Shown: positions 36,416 to 45,313 of the stretch, in pieces
How positions within the stretch are numbered: position 1 is the first letter of the stretch
How the letters are laid out: every line of letters begins with the position of its first letter
Program-made: the position numbers and the translations under genes
Notes under the pieces: model-generated
What the model saw: only the letters and a program-made list of their open reading frames with translations
Database searches by the model: none
Told to the model about the DNA's origin: nothing
From: Flavobacteriales bacterium
Lineage (GTDB): Bacteria; Bacteroidota; Bacteroidia; JACJYZ01
DNA length: 64,000 bases
Reading direction: 5' to 3'
Assembly (NCBI GenBank): GCA_020435415.1
Contig: JAGQZQ010000003.1
Coordinates: forward strand, 16,760 to 80,759

Positions 36416-37126
36416 ATGGACAGGAGGGACAAGGAACGAGGTGTACATGCCGATAATTTCTGGTTCCGTGGAAAAAAGTCTCTGATCCAAACCCTTCTTC
36501 GTGCTTACGTGCCTGTGCCCGGTGTTAACATCCTGAATGTGGGTGCCGGCACGGGAGATGATATGCATGTGATTCACCCTTTTGGAAAGGTATATGCCAC
36601 GGACCCGGATGAGGCATCGGTAGCCATGATTCCGGAACAGTATTGTGTAGAGAAGAAGGTGGCCGATGCCCTGCATCTCCCTTATTCAGATGGGACGTTC
36701 GACATTGCGCTTGCTTTTGATGTGCTGGAGCACATAGAAGATGATCATGCGGCCATCGCGGAGATAAGACGGGTACTGAAAAAAGACGGACTGTTCATTT
36801 TATCCGTGCCTGCCATGCCTGAGCTGTTCGGTGCACATGATCGTGCTCTGGGCCATTTCCGCAGATATGATCAGGATATGCTGAGGTCCGGCTTTGTGCA
36901 TGGATGGGAGAATCTTCTATTGAAGTGGTGGAATACCACACTGTATCCTCTGGCTGCCAGGAAAAGAAAGAAGGACAGGGCAAAAAAAGATGAAGTGGAA
37001 GCACCGCGGTTACCTGCCGTTATTGATCGGGTGTTCGGATATATTCTGCAACGCGAATCCCAGGCGATTGTTCATTCCAAAGCCCATCGCGGCCTCAGTC
37101 TGGTTGCTGTTTTCAGGAAGAGATAA
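36416..37126 (+). CDS. Class I SAM-dependent methyltransferase
   Basis: The 236-residue protein has SAM motif I LNVGAGTGDDM, an acidic second strand (YATDPDEASV), and the post-motif III segment of the methyltransferase 11 group (ALAFDVLEHIEDDHAAIAEIRRVLKKDG). A C-terminal Lys-rich stretch (ARKRKKDRAKKDEVE) interrupts the fold and may contact membrane or substrate. It ends the operon, 6 bp before the convergent GT2 gene. It probably methylates the glycan or lipid made by the cluster; no direct evidence shows which. Confidence 0.82.
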   Translation: MDRRDKERGVHADNFWFRGKKSLIQTLLRAYVPVPGVNILNVGAGTGDDMHVIHPFGKVYATDPDEASVAMIPEQYCVEKKVADALHLPYSDGTFDIALAFDVLEHIEDDHAAIAEIRRVLKKDGLFILSVPAMPELFGAHDRALGHFRRYDQDMLRSGFVHGWENLLLKWWNTTLYPLAARKRKKDRAKKDEVEAPRLPAVIDRVFGYILQRESQAIVHSKAHRGLSLVAVFRKR

Positions 37127-37132
37127 CGTCAT

Positions 37133-37873
37133 TCAGCTTTTCGACCGGAGTCCTCGGATGGTCCGGAACATCTGAAAGCCGTCGCGAAAAACATTCACTT
37201 TGGATCCGGCAGTTTCATTCCAGTGCACCGGCAATGACACGATGGGAATATGGTTGTGATGGATGTTCATCAATACCTCTACATCATGCGCAAAGCTGTA
37301 GTCATTCAGATTTTCAAAAGCCGCTCGCGCAATTGCTGTGGGGTAGCATTTGAATCCGCATTGGGTATCATCGAAAGGCATGCGGGTGTACATACGAACC
37401 AGTCGATTAAAGGCCAGCCCAATGCTTCTCCGGAACCAGGAATAGCGGACGATCCGGTGTTGGATGCCCTTCTCCCTTGAGCCTATGTAGACCTTATTGT
37501 CTTCCTCCCCTATCCAACCTTTTTCATTCCAGTACCTCCACTCTTCCGGTCCTGTTGCCAGGTCCGCGTCCAATGTAATGCACCAGGGGGTTTCACATTG
37601 CTGTATTCCCTGATAAAGCGCCCAGCCCTTCCCCTTGTTGTTGGGGTAGCTGATGGTACGAAAAGGAATGCCGGGCGACAGCGTTTGCAGGTGTTCACAG
37701 AGATCATGCAGGCGTGATTCCGTATCATCGGTACTTCCGTCGTTCACGAAAATGATGCCGGGCTGATCCGGGTGAATGGCGTACAGGTCACCTAATTTTC
37801 TTCGGGTAACATCCAGGCGGTGGGACTCATTGTAGCAGGGAATGATGAACGTTATTTCTGACGAAGAGATCAT
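37133..37873 (-). CDS. Family 2 glycosyltransferase, dolichyl-phosphate beta-glucosyltransferase-like
   Basis: The 246-residue GT-A protein has FIIPCYNES (nucleotide-sugar site), FVNDGSTDDT, the DxD motif in TLDADLATGP and a downstream QCGFKCYPTAIARAAF with the SFAHDVEVLM segment typical of enzymes that load glucose or similar sugars onto polyprenyl phosphates. There is no membrane tail. It converges with the methyltransferase gene and precedes the acetoacetyl-CoA ligase gene by strand order. It could make a second lipid-linked donor for the GT-C enzyme in the facing operon; this is inference. Confidence 0.88.
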   Translation of the reverse strand: MISSSEITFIIPCYNESHRLDVTRRKLGDLYAIHPDQPGIIFVNDGSTDDTESRLHDLCEHLQTLSPGIPFRTISYPNNKGKGWALYQGIQQCETPWCITLDADLATGPEEWRYWNEKGWIGEEDNKVYIGSREKGIQHRIVRYSWFRRSIGLAFNRLVRMYTRMPFDDTQCGFKCYPTAIARAAFENLNDYSFAHDVEVLMNIHHNHIPIVSLPVHWNETAGSKVNVFRDGFQMFRTIRGLRSKS

Positions 37874-37891
37874 GATGAAAGGCAGGCCTGA

Positions 37892-39859
37892 TCAGGCGGT
37901 GGCCAGCTTCATGAATACATCGAGTGCTGCAGGGTTTCTCATGGCATCTTTGCTTACCGCCTTTTTGGGATCCATACCCATGAGAATCTTCTTTACGGGA
38001 GCTTCCATTTTCTTGCCGCTGATGGTATACGGAATCTCAGAAACCTCTATGATCTCATCGGGAACGTGTCTTGGAGAATATGCACTTTTCAACGTAGCGT
38101 TGATCTTATCTTTCATGGCATCGTTCAGCGGATGCCCGGATGACATAACCACGAACAGGGGCATGTAATATGAGCCGCCATCTTTCTCAAGGCATACCAC
38201 CAGGCTATCCGCCACTTCCGGGATGCTGTCCACAGCACTATACACCTCACTGGTGCCTATGCGCACGCCGCCCCGGTTGAGGGTGGCATCGGAACGGCCG
38301 TAAATGATCAGGCTGCCATGATCGGTAATGCGAAGCCAGTCGCCATGACGCCAGATTCCGGGATACATTTCAAAATAACTGGCGCGATATTTCTCCTGGC
38401 CTTCATCGTTCCAAAAGAAGACCGGCATGGAAGGCATGGGCTGTGTGATGACCATCTCCCCCACTTCATCATAGATCGCTTCACCATCGTCATTAAATGC
38501 CTCCACAGCGCAACCGAGCATGCGGCATTGGATCTCCCCTTTGTGTACAGGTAGCAAGGGCGACCCGCCGACAAAGCCGCTGCATATATCGGTACCACCG
38601 CTCAATGAAATGAGCCACATGTCTTGTTTGATGTGGTCGTACAACCACTCGAACGCTTCGGGTGGTAATGGCGACCCGGTGGATCCAACGGAGCGCAATG
38701 CAGGAAATTTATTTTGCCCCGCATACGACACCCCTTTCTTCATGCAGGCAATATAGTAGGCGGCACCTCCACCGAAGTGATTGATGCCTGCCTCTGCAGC
38801 AAAGTTCCAGAGTGCATGAATGTCGGGCCAGGCGGCGGCTCCCTCGTAGATCACCACGGTGGATCCATGAAGCAGTGCGGAATTTGCATAGTTCCACATC
38901 ATCCATCCTGTGGTACTGTACCAGAAGAACCGGTCTCCCGGTTTACAATCCTGATGCAGTCCCAGGGCTTTCAAATGTTCCAGTAAAATGCCTCCCTGAC
39001 TGTGGGTGATCGCCTTGGGCTTTCCTGTAGTACCGGAAGAGTACAATACCCAGATGGGATGGTCAAAAGAAACCGGAGTGAAGGTGAGTTTCCCCGAAGC
39101 TGTCTTGACCACATCATTCCATAACACGATGTTTGGGATGGATGGTAGCGGGGCATCGGTATTCAGATACGGAAACCATACCACATGCTCCAGGGTCGGC
39201 AGGGCGCTGACTAGTTCCTGCGCAGCAGCGGTCTTATCAAATGGCTTACCGTTATAACTGTAGCCATCGGAAGTGAACAGCACCTTGGGTTCGATTTGCT
39301 GGAAGCGGTCCACCACACTTGCTGTTCCGAAATCAGGTGAGCAACTGGACCATATCGCCCCGATGCTGTTGGTGGCAAGAAAGGCCATCAGTGCTTCCGG
39401 TGTGTTAGGCAGAAAAGAAACCACCCGATCGCCTTTGGAGACTCCTTTGTTTTTTAACCAGGCGGCGATGGCAGCAACCCTGGATTCCAGTTCTTTCCAT
39501 GAAATATGTTGAATGGGATGCCTTTCGGATTTGAAGATGATGGCAGGATGCTGATCATTAGACTGCCTGAACACGTGTTCGGCATAATTGAGGGTACTAC
39601 CTGTAAACCACCTGGTGCCCATGATGGTCCCGGAGGGCACGTCGATCACCTTTTCATAGTCGGAATGGGAGATGACGTCGTAATATTCCCAGATGGAAAG
39701 CCAGAAGTCGGCAATATGATCCACAGACCATTTTCTAAGATCTTCGTAGGATTCAAAGGATAATTTCCTGTGATCCTTGATCCACCGAAGGTATTGGGCC
39801 ATGTTGGTTTGTTCCTTCCAGGCCGTTGATGGGTTCCAGAGAACGGGTGCACTTTCCAT
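37892..39859 (-). CDS. Acetoacetyl-CoA synthetase (acetoacetate-CoA ligase)
   Basis: The 655-residue enzyme activates acetoacetate to its CoA thioester through an acyl-adenylate. Visible are the ATP loop YSSGTTGKPKAI, the adenine-binding FWYSTTGWMMWN and SGGTDIC motifs, and a C-terminal GRSDATLNRGGVRIG hinge with the catalytic Lys in ISGKKMEAPVKKIL. TTGWMMWN and the overall length separate it from acetyl-CoA synthetase. The frame runs back to 40000 but the ATG at 39859, seven bases after the PBP1A stop, is the natural start. Used for ketone-body or leucine catabolites and possibly poly-3-hydroxybutyrate turnover. Confidence 0.92.
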   Translation of the reverse strand: MESAPVLWNPSTAWKEQTNMAQYLRWIKDHRKLSFESYEDLRKWSVDHIADFWLSIWEYYDVISHSDYEKVIDVPSGTIMGTRWFTGSTLNYAEHVFRQSNDQHPAIIFKSERHPIQHISWKELESRVAAIAAWLKNKGVSKGDRVVSFLPNTPEALMAFLATNSIGAIWSSCSPDFGTASVVDRFQQIEPKVLFTSDGYSYNGKPFDKTAAAQELVSALPTLEHVVWFPYLNTDAPLPSIPNIVLWNDVVKTASGKLTFTPVSFDHPIWVLYSSGTTGKPKAITHSQGGILLEHLKALGLHQDCKPGDRFFWYSTTGWMMWNYANSALLHGSTVVIYEGAAAWPDIHALWNFAAEAGINHFGGGAAYYIACMKKGVSYAGQNKFPALRSVGSTGSPLPPEAFEWLYDHIKQDMWLISLSGGTDICSGFVGGSPLLPVHKGEIQCRMLGCAVEAFNDDGEAIYDEVGEMVITQPMPSMPVFFWNDEGQEKYRASYFEMYPGIWRHGDWLRITDHGSLIIYGRSDATLNRGGVRIGTSEVYSAVDSIPEVADSLVVCLEKDGGSYYMPLFVVMSSGHPLNDAMKDKINATLKSAYSPRHVPDEIIEVSEIPYTISGKKMEAPVKKILMGMDPKKAVSKDAMRNPAALDVFMKLATA

Positions 39860-39866
39860 GGGGCGA

Positions 39867-42290
39867 TCAGTTCGAGAACGGGTCATCAAAACCCCCGCTG
39901 TCATTATTTTTCTTGTATGATTTACAATCGGTGGTACGGGTGGGCTCTTTGGCAGGTCGCTCGAAGTCTTCTTTGGATATGTCGAGTTTCGGATCTGCAT
40001 AAACCTTATTCATATAGTATCCCCATATGGGCAGGGCGGTATTGGCACCTTGTCCCAGGTACAGACTGGTGAAGCGCACGCTGCGGTCTTCTGCACCCAC
40101 CCACACGCCGGTCACGAGATCCGGGGTGATACCCAGGAACCATCCGTCGGATTGGTTTTGTGTGGTTCCCGTTTTAGCTCCGAAGGGCGTCTTGATTCCG
40201 GCATACGGTCTTGATCCCCGAAGTCGCATGGCGGTTCCGGTCCACTTGCCTTTGGGGTCACAACAGGCCCCGTTTACCACCGCCTTCAACATGTTCAGCA
40301 TGATGTAAGCGGTTTCTTCGCTCATGGGTTCTTCACGCTTTTGTTTGAAGCGGTAGATCACATTGCCGTATTTATCTTCAATGTGGGTAAGGTAAATGGG
40401 TTCCAGCCACATGCCCTTATTGGCAAAGGTGGAGGTGGCTCCCGTCAGTTCATATATCGTCAGGTCAGCCACACCGAGGCAGAGAGAAGGTACCGGCTCC
40501 AACGGACTCGTGATCCCCATTTTTCTTGCCAGTGACACCACGGCCTGCGGACCGTATTGTTTCATCACCCAGGCGGTGGCCGTATTGATGGAGTTGGCCA
40601 GACCGTACTTGAGAGAGATCATACCACCGTACACACCGTCGGCATTTTTTGGTGACCAGTCTTCCGGCAGACTAAAGCGATCCTTTTCAAAGATCACCGG
40701 ATAGTTAGCCACCTCGTGACATGGATCCAGGCCTTGCTGAATAGCCAGTGCATACACGATGGGTTTGAAGGTGGATCCCACCTGTCTTCTTCCCTGGTAC
40801 ACGTGGTCGTACTTGAAGTGCTGGTAATTGATCCCACCCACCCAGGCTTTGATAAATCCGGTATGCGGATCCATGGACATCAGTCCGGCCTGCAGAAAAC
40901 TCTTATAGTACCGGATGGAATCCATCGGCGTCATCACGGTATCAATATCTCCCTTCCAGGAGAAAACGTGCATTTCAGTTGGTGTGTTGAAGATGATCGG
41001 TATGGAGTCCGGGTCGGTCGCATACCGGACAAACTCACAGTCGTCGGATGTACAACGGAACACGGGTTGCCCATTGATTTTATCTCTCACCACGTTGCTG
41101 GCACCACGCCGTCCGCAGTTGGCACATTGTTTACCTGTGAGTATGAGATATCTCGGGGACCGTTTCATGGCCAGGGTCATGATCTGTTCCTGTTGTTTTG
41201 CAGAGATGCGCGAATCGAAAGGCGAATTTTTTCGCTTCTTAAGATTCTTGAAGAACTCGTCCTGAAGTTCGCTACCCAGATGTTGGGTAACCGCCCACTC
41301 TGCGTGTGCCTGCATGCGGGAATCGAGGGTGGTATAGATGCGCAGCCCGTCTTTGTAGATATTATAAGGGTTGCCTTCCGTATCGTGGTAGATATACTGA
41401 CCCGTCTTAGGATCCTTCTGCGCCAGTATTTCGGTGACCTTGGAACGTAGTACTTCGCGGAAATAGGGAGCGGGGCCTTCTTTGTGGTCCACGATACGAT
41501 AGTCCAGGCCAAGGGGCAGGGTCCTCACTGAATCATAAACCTCACGTGTCAGCAGTTTGTTTTTCACCATTTGGCTCAGAACAACTTCCCTACGTTTCAT
41601 GGTCATCTCCGGGCGTTTAAGCGGATTGTATAAAGCCGGGTTTTGAGCCATTCCAACCAACATGGCAGACTCCTGCAGGTTCAGGGAATCGGATGGTTTA
41701 TTGAAATATACATGTGCTGCGGATTCAATACCTACGGCATTGTTGATGAAATCGAATGTATTGAAGTACATGGCGATGATCTCATCCTTGGTGTATTGTC
41801 TTTCCAGTCTGGCAGCAATGACCCATTCTTTGAGTTTCCGGATGATCAGTTTGACGAGGGACAGGTTTTGCCTGGGAAAAAGGTTCTTTGCCAATTGCTG
41901 TGAAACGGTGCTGGCTCCGCCTGCTCCACCCACGTAAACGACCGCACGTATCAGCCCCCGGAGGTCTACGCCGGAATGATCATAAAATCGTTCATCTTCG
42001 GTGGCGATCAGTCCCTGGACAAGATATGGGGATAGGTGATCGAATGTCACATTGGTACGGTTCTCGCTGAAATATTTACCAAGCAGTTTTTTATCTGAAG
42101 AATAGATCAGTGTGGCCTGGTTGCTTTTGGGATTCTCAAGTTCGCGGAACGAAGGCAACGGACCCAATGCCTCGGCTGAAACGGCATAGATCAGTGCTCC
42201 GAAACCCAGGATGGGTCCCAGGACCAGTACCCACATCCAAATGATGTATCGGGTCCATTTATTTTTTTTCTCCGGAGATTTCTTCGCCAT
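39867..42290 (-). CDS. mrcA: Penicillin-binding protein 1A, bifunctional transglycosylase/transpeptidase
   Basis: The 807-residue class A PBP has an N-terminal membrane helix, a GT51 transglycosylase domain (EDERFYDHSGVDLRGLIRAV, GASTVSQQLAKNLF, with E as catalytic acid) and a transpeptidase domain with SxxK in GSTFKPIVYAL, SxN in ANSINTATAW and KTG in AKTGTTQNQSDGWF. A Cys-rich insertion (QCANCGRRGA, then CTSDDC) lies between the domains. It polymerises and crosslinks peptidoglycan outside the inner membrane. ATG 42290 (MAKKSPEKKN) was preferred to 42296. It follows gldH by 6-12 bp in a conserved holB-ricT-gldH-PBP1A order. Confidence 0.95.
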   Translation of the reverse strand: MAKKSPEKKNKWTRYIIWMWVLVLGPILGFGALIYAVSAEALGPLPSFRELENPKSNQATLIYSSDKKLLGKYFSENRTNVTFDHLSPYLVQGLIATEDERFYDHSGVDLRGLIRAVVYVGGAGGASTVSQQLAKNLFPRQNLSLVKLIIRKLKEWVIAARLERQYTKDEIIAMYFNTFDFINNAVGIESAAHVYFNKPSDSLNLQESAMLVGMAQNPALYNPLKRPEMTMKRREVVLSQMVKNKLLTREVYDSVRTLPLGLDYRIVDHKEGPAPYFREVLRSKVTEILAQKDPKTGQYIYHDTEGNPYNIYKDGLRIYTTLDSRMQAHAEWAVTQHLGSELQDEFFKNLKKRKNSPFDSRISAKQQEQIMTLAMKRSPRYLILTGKQCANCGRRGASNVVRDKINGQPVFRCTSDDCEFVRYATDPDSIPIIFNTPTEMHVFSWKGDIDTVMTPMDSIRYYKSFLQAGLMSMDPHTGFIKAWVGGINYQHFKYDHVYQGRRQVGSTFKPIVYALAIQQGLDPCHEVANYPVIFEKDRFSLPEDWSPKNADGVYGGMISLKYGLANSINTATAWVMKQYGPQAVVSLARKMGITSPLEPVPSLCLGVADLTIYELTGATSTFANKGMWLEPIYLTHIEDKYGNVIYRFKQKREEPMSEETAYIMLNMLKAVVNGACCDPKGKWTGTAMRLRGSRPYAGIKTPFGAKTGTTQNQSDGWFLGITPDLVTGVWVGAEDRSVRFTSLYLGQGANTALPIWGYYMNKVYADPKLDISKEDFERPAKEPTRTTDCKSYKKNNDSGGFDDPFSN

Positions 42291-42302
42291 ATACAACCCT
42301 GT

Positions 42303-42779
42303 TTAGGGACGTTCAAATTTTTCTATGCGTATGCCCACTTCCATGATAAACGGCAGCGGATCAACACGCATTGCCTGCTCCAGTCTAAACCGGTACTTTC
42401 CGGCCATCGGGAACCGTACGGCATGTTTCCACATCACCTGCGAATCCCATATATCACCCATGCCGCTTCCGAGCCATTCGCCAGCCTCATTCGCCAGCAG
42501 GACCTGGACGGTGTCCTGTATCACCTGTTCATTAGGGAAGGTGGTGGCCACCAACATATACAGGTTCCGATATCCGTAGTGCGATGCGTTGCGCACATTC
42601 AGGTACACGTTGTATGCCTGGGTGGTGTCGGTGATCTCCGCTTCAAAGTTGAGGGGCTCAGAAACTTTCCATGCATCTCCCTCAATGGCTTTATTTTCCT
42701 CATACACACGGTTCGGATCACATGAGGTAAGGAGTGTGATGCAACACATGAAGCGTATGATGATCGATGCATGCTTCAT
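42303..42779 (-). CDS. gldH: Gliding motility lipoprotein GldH
   Basis: The 158-residue lipoprotein has the signal and lipobox LLTSCDPN, then the GldH family pattern VYEENKAIEG-W, NFEAEITDT, YNVYLNVRNASHYGYRNLY and the C-terminal PFIMEVGIRIEKF. GldH is one of the lipoproteins required for Flavobacterium gliding. Its start overlaps the end of ricT by four bases. The gene is usually found exactly here, between a PSP1-domain gene and PBP1A, in Bacteroidota, including non-gliding ones. Confidence 0.93.
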   Translation of the reverse strand: MKHASIIIRFMCCITLLTSCDPNRVYEENKAIEGDAWKVSEPLNFEAEITDTTQAYNVYLNVRNASHYGYRNLYMLVATTFPNEQVIQDTVQVLLANEAGEWLGSGMGDIWDSQVMWKHAVRFPMAGKYRFRLEQAMRVDPLPFIMEVGIRIEKFERP

Positions 42780-43960
42780 GATGCATTCGGTTTTTTACCG
42801 GAAGGTCTTCTTCCCCGGTTTTGCTTTTTACGGTTTCCGCCTTTCCTTCCTTTACCGCGGCTCTTCTTTTTGGTGCGGTCAAATCGTGTCAGGCTGTTAT
42901 CGCTGATCACGTCTTTGAAATCGGGTTCTACCGGGATGTTCTGGTACATGGCCGACTTATCCAGCAGATCATCCGGCTTCTCTTGTTCTTTGTTAAGTTG
43001 GATGATCTCATTTACGCGATCAAGCGGAAGGCAAATGAAGTTATTCGGATCCTCTTTGTAGCTATACCACATGAGGCGTTTAAAGATGTCGGTCTTTTGG
43101 TGAAAGGCCTGTCCTTTTTGTGTCTCCAGTAATTGGTCTGTGCGCGGAAATTCTTTGACAGCTTCCATATAGCTGTCGAGTTCATAATTCAGACAGCACT
43201 TTAATTTTCCACATTGTCCGGCCAGTTTCTGAGGGTTAATGGCCAACTGCTGATACCTGGCCGCACTGGTTGAGACGGTCTGAAAGTCCGTAAGCCATGT
43301 AGAGCAGCAAAGTTCCCTGCCGCAGGAACCGAGACCGCCAAGGCGTCCTGCTTCCTGGCGAATACCGATTTGTTTCATTTCCACCCTCACCCTGAATTCG
43401 GATGCCAGTTTCTTGATCAGTTCACGGAAATCAACACGGTCTTCGGCGGTATAGTAAAAGATGGCCTTTGTCCGGTCACCCTGATACTCCACGTCGTTGA
43501 TCTTCATATCCAGTTTGAACTCTTTGGTGAATTGCCTTGCATTCAGCATGGCATCATGTTCAAGGTCCATGGCCTTCGCCCATTTTTCAATATCCCCGGG
43601 TTTAGCCAAACGGTATACCTTCCGTATGCCACGGGTCGATGCCTTTTTACGGCGCATCTGAAGTGCTGCGGTTTCCGTGGAAAGAGATACGATACCGATA
43701 TCATGCCCGGTAGCTGCTTCTACGGCAACAATATCCCCTTTCTTAAGTCCCAGCTTTTCTTCATCTCTGAAAAACTCTTTGCGGCCGTTCTTGAATTGCA
43801 CCTCAACAAATGGTTGATCGGACTGGCCCTGGGCTGGCGGAACGGATGCCAGCCAATCGTAGGTGTTGAGCTTGGCACAACTTCCGCTGGCGCAATGTCC
43901 TTTGTTACCGCAACCGGCAGGCGTGGCTCCCCGTCCGTTTATGCATCCTGCACATCCCAT
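42776..43960 (-). CDS. ricT: RicT / PSP1-domain regulator with Cys-rich N-terminus
   Basis: The 394-residue protein carries the PSP1 core (ATGHDIGIVSLSTETA through GIRQEAGRLGGLGSCGRELCCSTWL and GQCGKLKCCLNYE) known from RicT (YaaT), part of an iron-sulfur complex that guides RNase Y processing in Bacillus. An N-terminal extension MGCAGC and three more Cys (17, 23, 28) and the core Cys clusters could bind an Fe-S cluster. A C-terminal Lys/Arg-rich tail may bind RNA. The gene lies 75 bp after holB. Confidence 0.88.
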   Translation of the reverse strand: MGCAGCINGRGATPAGCGNKGHCASGSCAKLNTYDWLASVPPAQGQSDQPFVEVQFKNGRKEFFRDEEKLGLKKGDIVAVEAATGHDIGIVSLSTETAALQMRRKKASTRGIRKVYRLAKPGDIEKWAKAMDLEHDAMLNARQFTKEFKLDMKINDVEYQGDRTKAIFYYTAEDRVDFRELIKKLASEFRVRVEMKQIGIRQEAGRLGGLGSCGRELCCSTWLTDFQTVSTSAARYQQLAINPQKLAGQCGKLKCCLNYELDSYMEAVKEFPRTDQLLETQKGQAFHQKTDIFKRLMWYSYKEDPNNFICLPLDRVNEIIQLNKEQEKPDDLLDKSAMYQNIPVEPDFKDVISDNSLTRFDRTKKKSRGKGRKGGNRKKQNRGRRPSGKKPNAS

Positions 43961-44035
43961 ATCGTGACTTATCTATACATTAATGTTTGTTAACCATAGG
44001 AAACCGGGGTTTCCGTCCAGAGCATATCATCTGCC

Positions 44036-45187
44036 TCACGACACCGTTTCGGCTTCCGCTCCGGCGGGCTTCACCTTTAAGGTTTGCCCGTATTCCAGTG
44101 ACAAATCTAAAAAAAGGATTCTGGGATTGGCGTTTCTTTCGATTTCAGCGTATGCCTTACTGAAAATATCAAGCAGTCGTTTGCCATTGTTGGGGTGGAT
44201 GAATGCATGAAATTTATTGGAGAACTGTCTTTCATCTTCATCCATCCGGATCAGGTTTTCGATGCCCAGATTCATCAGCAAATTTTCCCGTATCATGCGT
44301 AAGGCGTAGAGCAGAAACAATTTTTGCCGTTCTCTCCCCCACCCTGCCACTTCGTCGGCCCAGTCCACCAACCCTGCTACATCCTGTGCATAACAAAGTC
44401 TGGACCAGGAGATAAAGCTGAGCTCCATATCCCGGGTGTCTTCCGCATCCCGAACCAGGTCCATGGCCTGGTTGAAATTTCCTGCACACATGTGCGCGAC
44501 CCTGTCGGCCTCTTCCGCCGTGCAGTCAAACTTTTGCTGCAGTGCTGAGGAAATGGCCTGATCGGCCAATGCCGGTACCTTGACATTCTGGAGACGTGAG
44601 ATAATTGTGGGAAGCAAGTCTTCATGGTTGTGTTCTACAAGTAGAAAAAGGGACTTACCGGGTGGCTCTTCGAGGACCTTCAGCAACTTGTTGGCCGCAT
44701 CGGTATTCATTTTTCCCGGCATCCAGATGACAACGAAATTGTAAGGTGCTTCATAAGCGGTCATGCTCACTTTTCGCATGATCTCTTCGCTTTCTTTCAC
44801 CGCAATCAATGTTTGCTTGTTGTCAAGGTCTGTCATCTTATGCCAGTCGGCAATGGAGAGATAGGGGTTCTCAAGGAAGCCCTGCCTCCATGTCTCAATG
44901 TAGGAAGCACTCACCGGTTTGTCTTTATTTGCGGCGATGGGATAGACAAAATGCAGATCGGGATGGATCAGTTTGGCCATCTTCTGACATGAAGGGCATT
45001 TGCCACATGCATCCGTTTCCTGTTTGTTGCCGCATGCAATGTAGGTTGCATAGGCTACAGCGAGGGCCAGATTTCCGGATCCTTCCGGTCCCAGAAACAA
45101 TTGGGCATGGCTGATACGACCTTCTTTGATTGTTTTGATCAAAGAAAGTTTTACGGCATCCTGGGCAATGATCTCTGAGAATAACAT
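44036..45187 (-). CDS. holB: DNA polymerase III delta' subunit
   Basis: Delta' belongs to the clamp-loader AAA+ family. From the ATG at 45187 the protein has 383 residues: [13 protein letters not shown], a degenerate Walker A (GPEGSGNLA, Lys replaced by Asn, as in non-hydrolysing delta'), a zinc module CGKCPSCQ, the SRLQNV/sensor region and [19 protein letters not shown] element at 45215-45222 lies between this ATG and the earlier one at 45247, supporting the shorter form. It heads the holB-ricT-gldH-PBP1A-acetoacetyl-CoA ligase unit. Confidence 0.92.
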   Translation of the reverse strand: MLFSEIIAQDAVKLSLIKTIKEGRISHAQLFLGPEGSGNLALAVAYATYIACGNKQETDACGKCPSCQKMAKLIHPDLHFVYPIAANKDKPVSASYIETWRQGFLENPYLSIADWHKMTDLDNKQTLIAVKESEEIMRKVSMTAYEAPYNFVVIWMPGKMNTDAANKLLKVLEEPPGKSLFLLVEHNHEDLLPTIISRLQNVKVPALADQAISSALQQKFDCTAEEADRVAHMCAGNFNQAMDLVRDAEDTRDMELSFISWSRLCYAQDVAGLVDWADEVAGWGRERQKLFLLYALRMIRENLLMNLGIENLIRMDEDERQFSNKFHAFIHPNNGKRLLDIFSKAYAEIERNANPRILFLDLSLEYGQTLKVKPAGAEAETVS

Positions 45188-45214
45188 GGGAACGACAGTA
45201 AAATCCTTAGCTCT

Positions 45215-45222
45215 CAAAGATA
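45215..45222 (-). promoter_or_regulatory. -7 promoter element TATCTTTG for the holB operon
   Basis: A full TAnnTTTG match on the minus strand, 27 nt before the ATG at 45187, divergent from the pgk promoter. Confidence 0.5.
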
Positions 45223-45253
45223 CCCAATTTCCGCTAACGCCATTCATCGGTAC

Positions 45254-45286
45254 TTGGTGCGTAAGCGGTTGAATTTGCTAATTTTG
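45254..45286 (+). promoter_or_regulatory. Promoter for pgk (TTG, 22 nt, TAATTTTG)
   Basis: TTG at 45254-45256 and TAATTTTG at 45279-45286 match the Bacteroidota -33/-7 pattern. The leader to the ATG at 45314 is about 20 nt. Confidence 0.55.
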
Positions 45287-45313
45287 CACGGCAAAACGAT
45301 AGACCGATACTTC

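Noticed and set aside
40716..41450. 244-codon + strand frame inside PBP1A
   Set aside because: Antisense to an intact PBP1A with all catalytic motifs.
44000..44013. GAAACC-GG-GGTTTC palindrome between ricT and holB
   Set aside because: The loop is too short for a good hairpin, no T run follows and the genes are co-directional, so it was not called a terminator.
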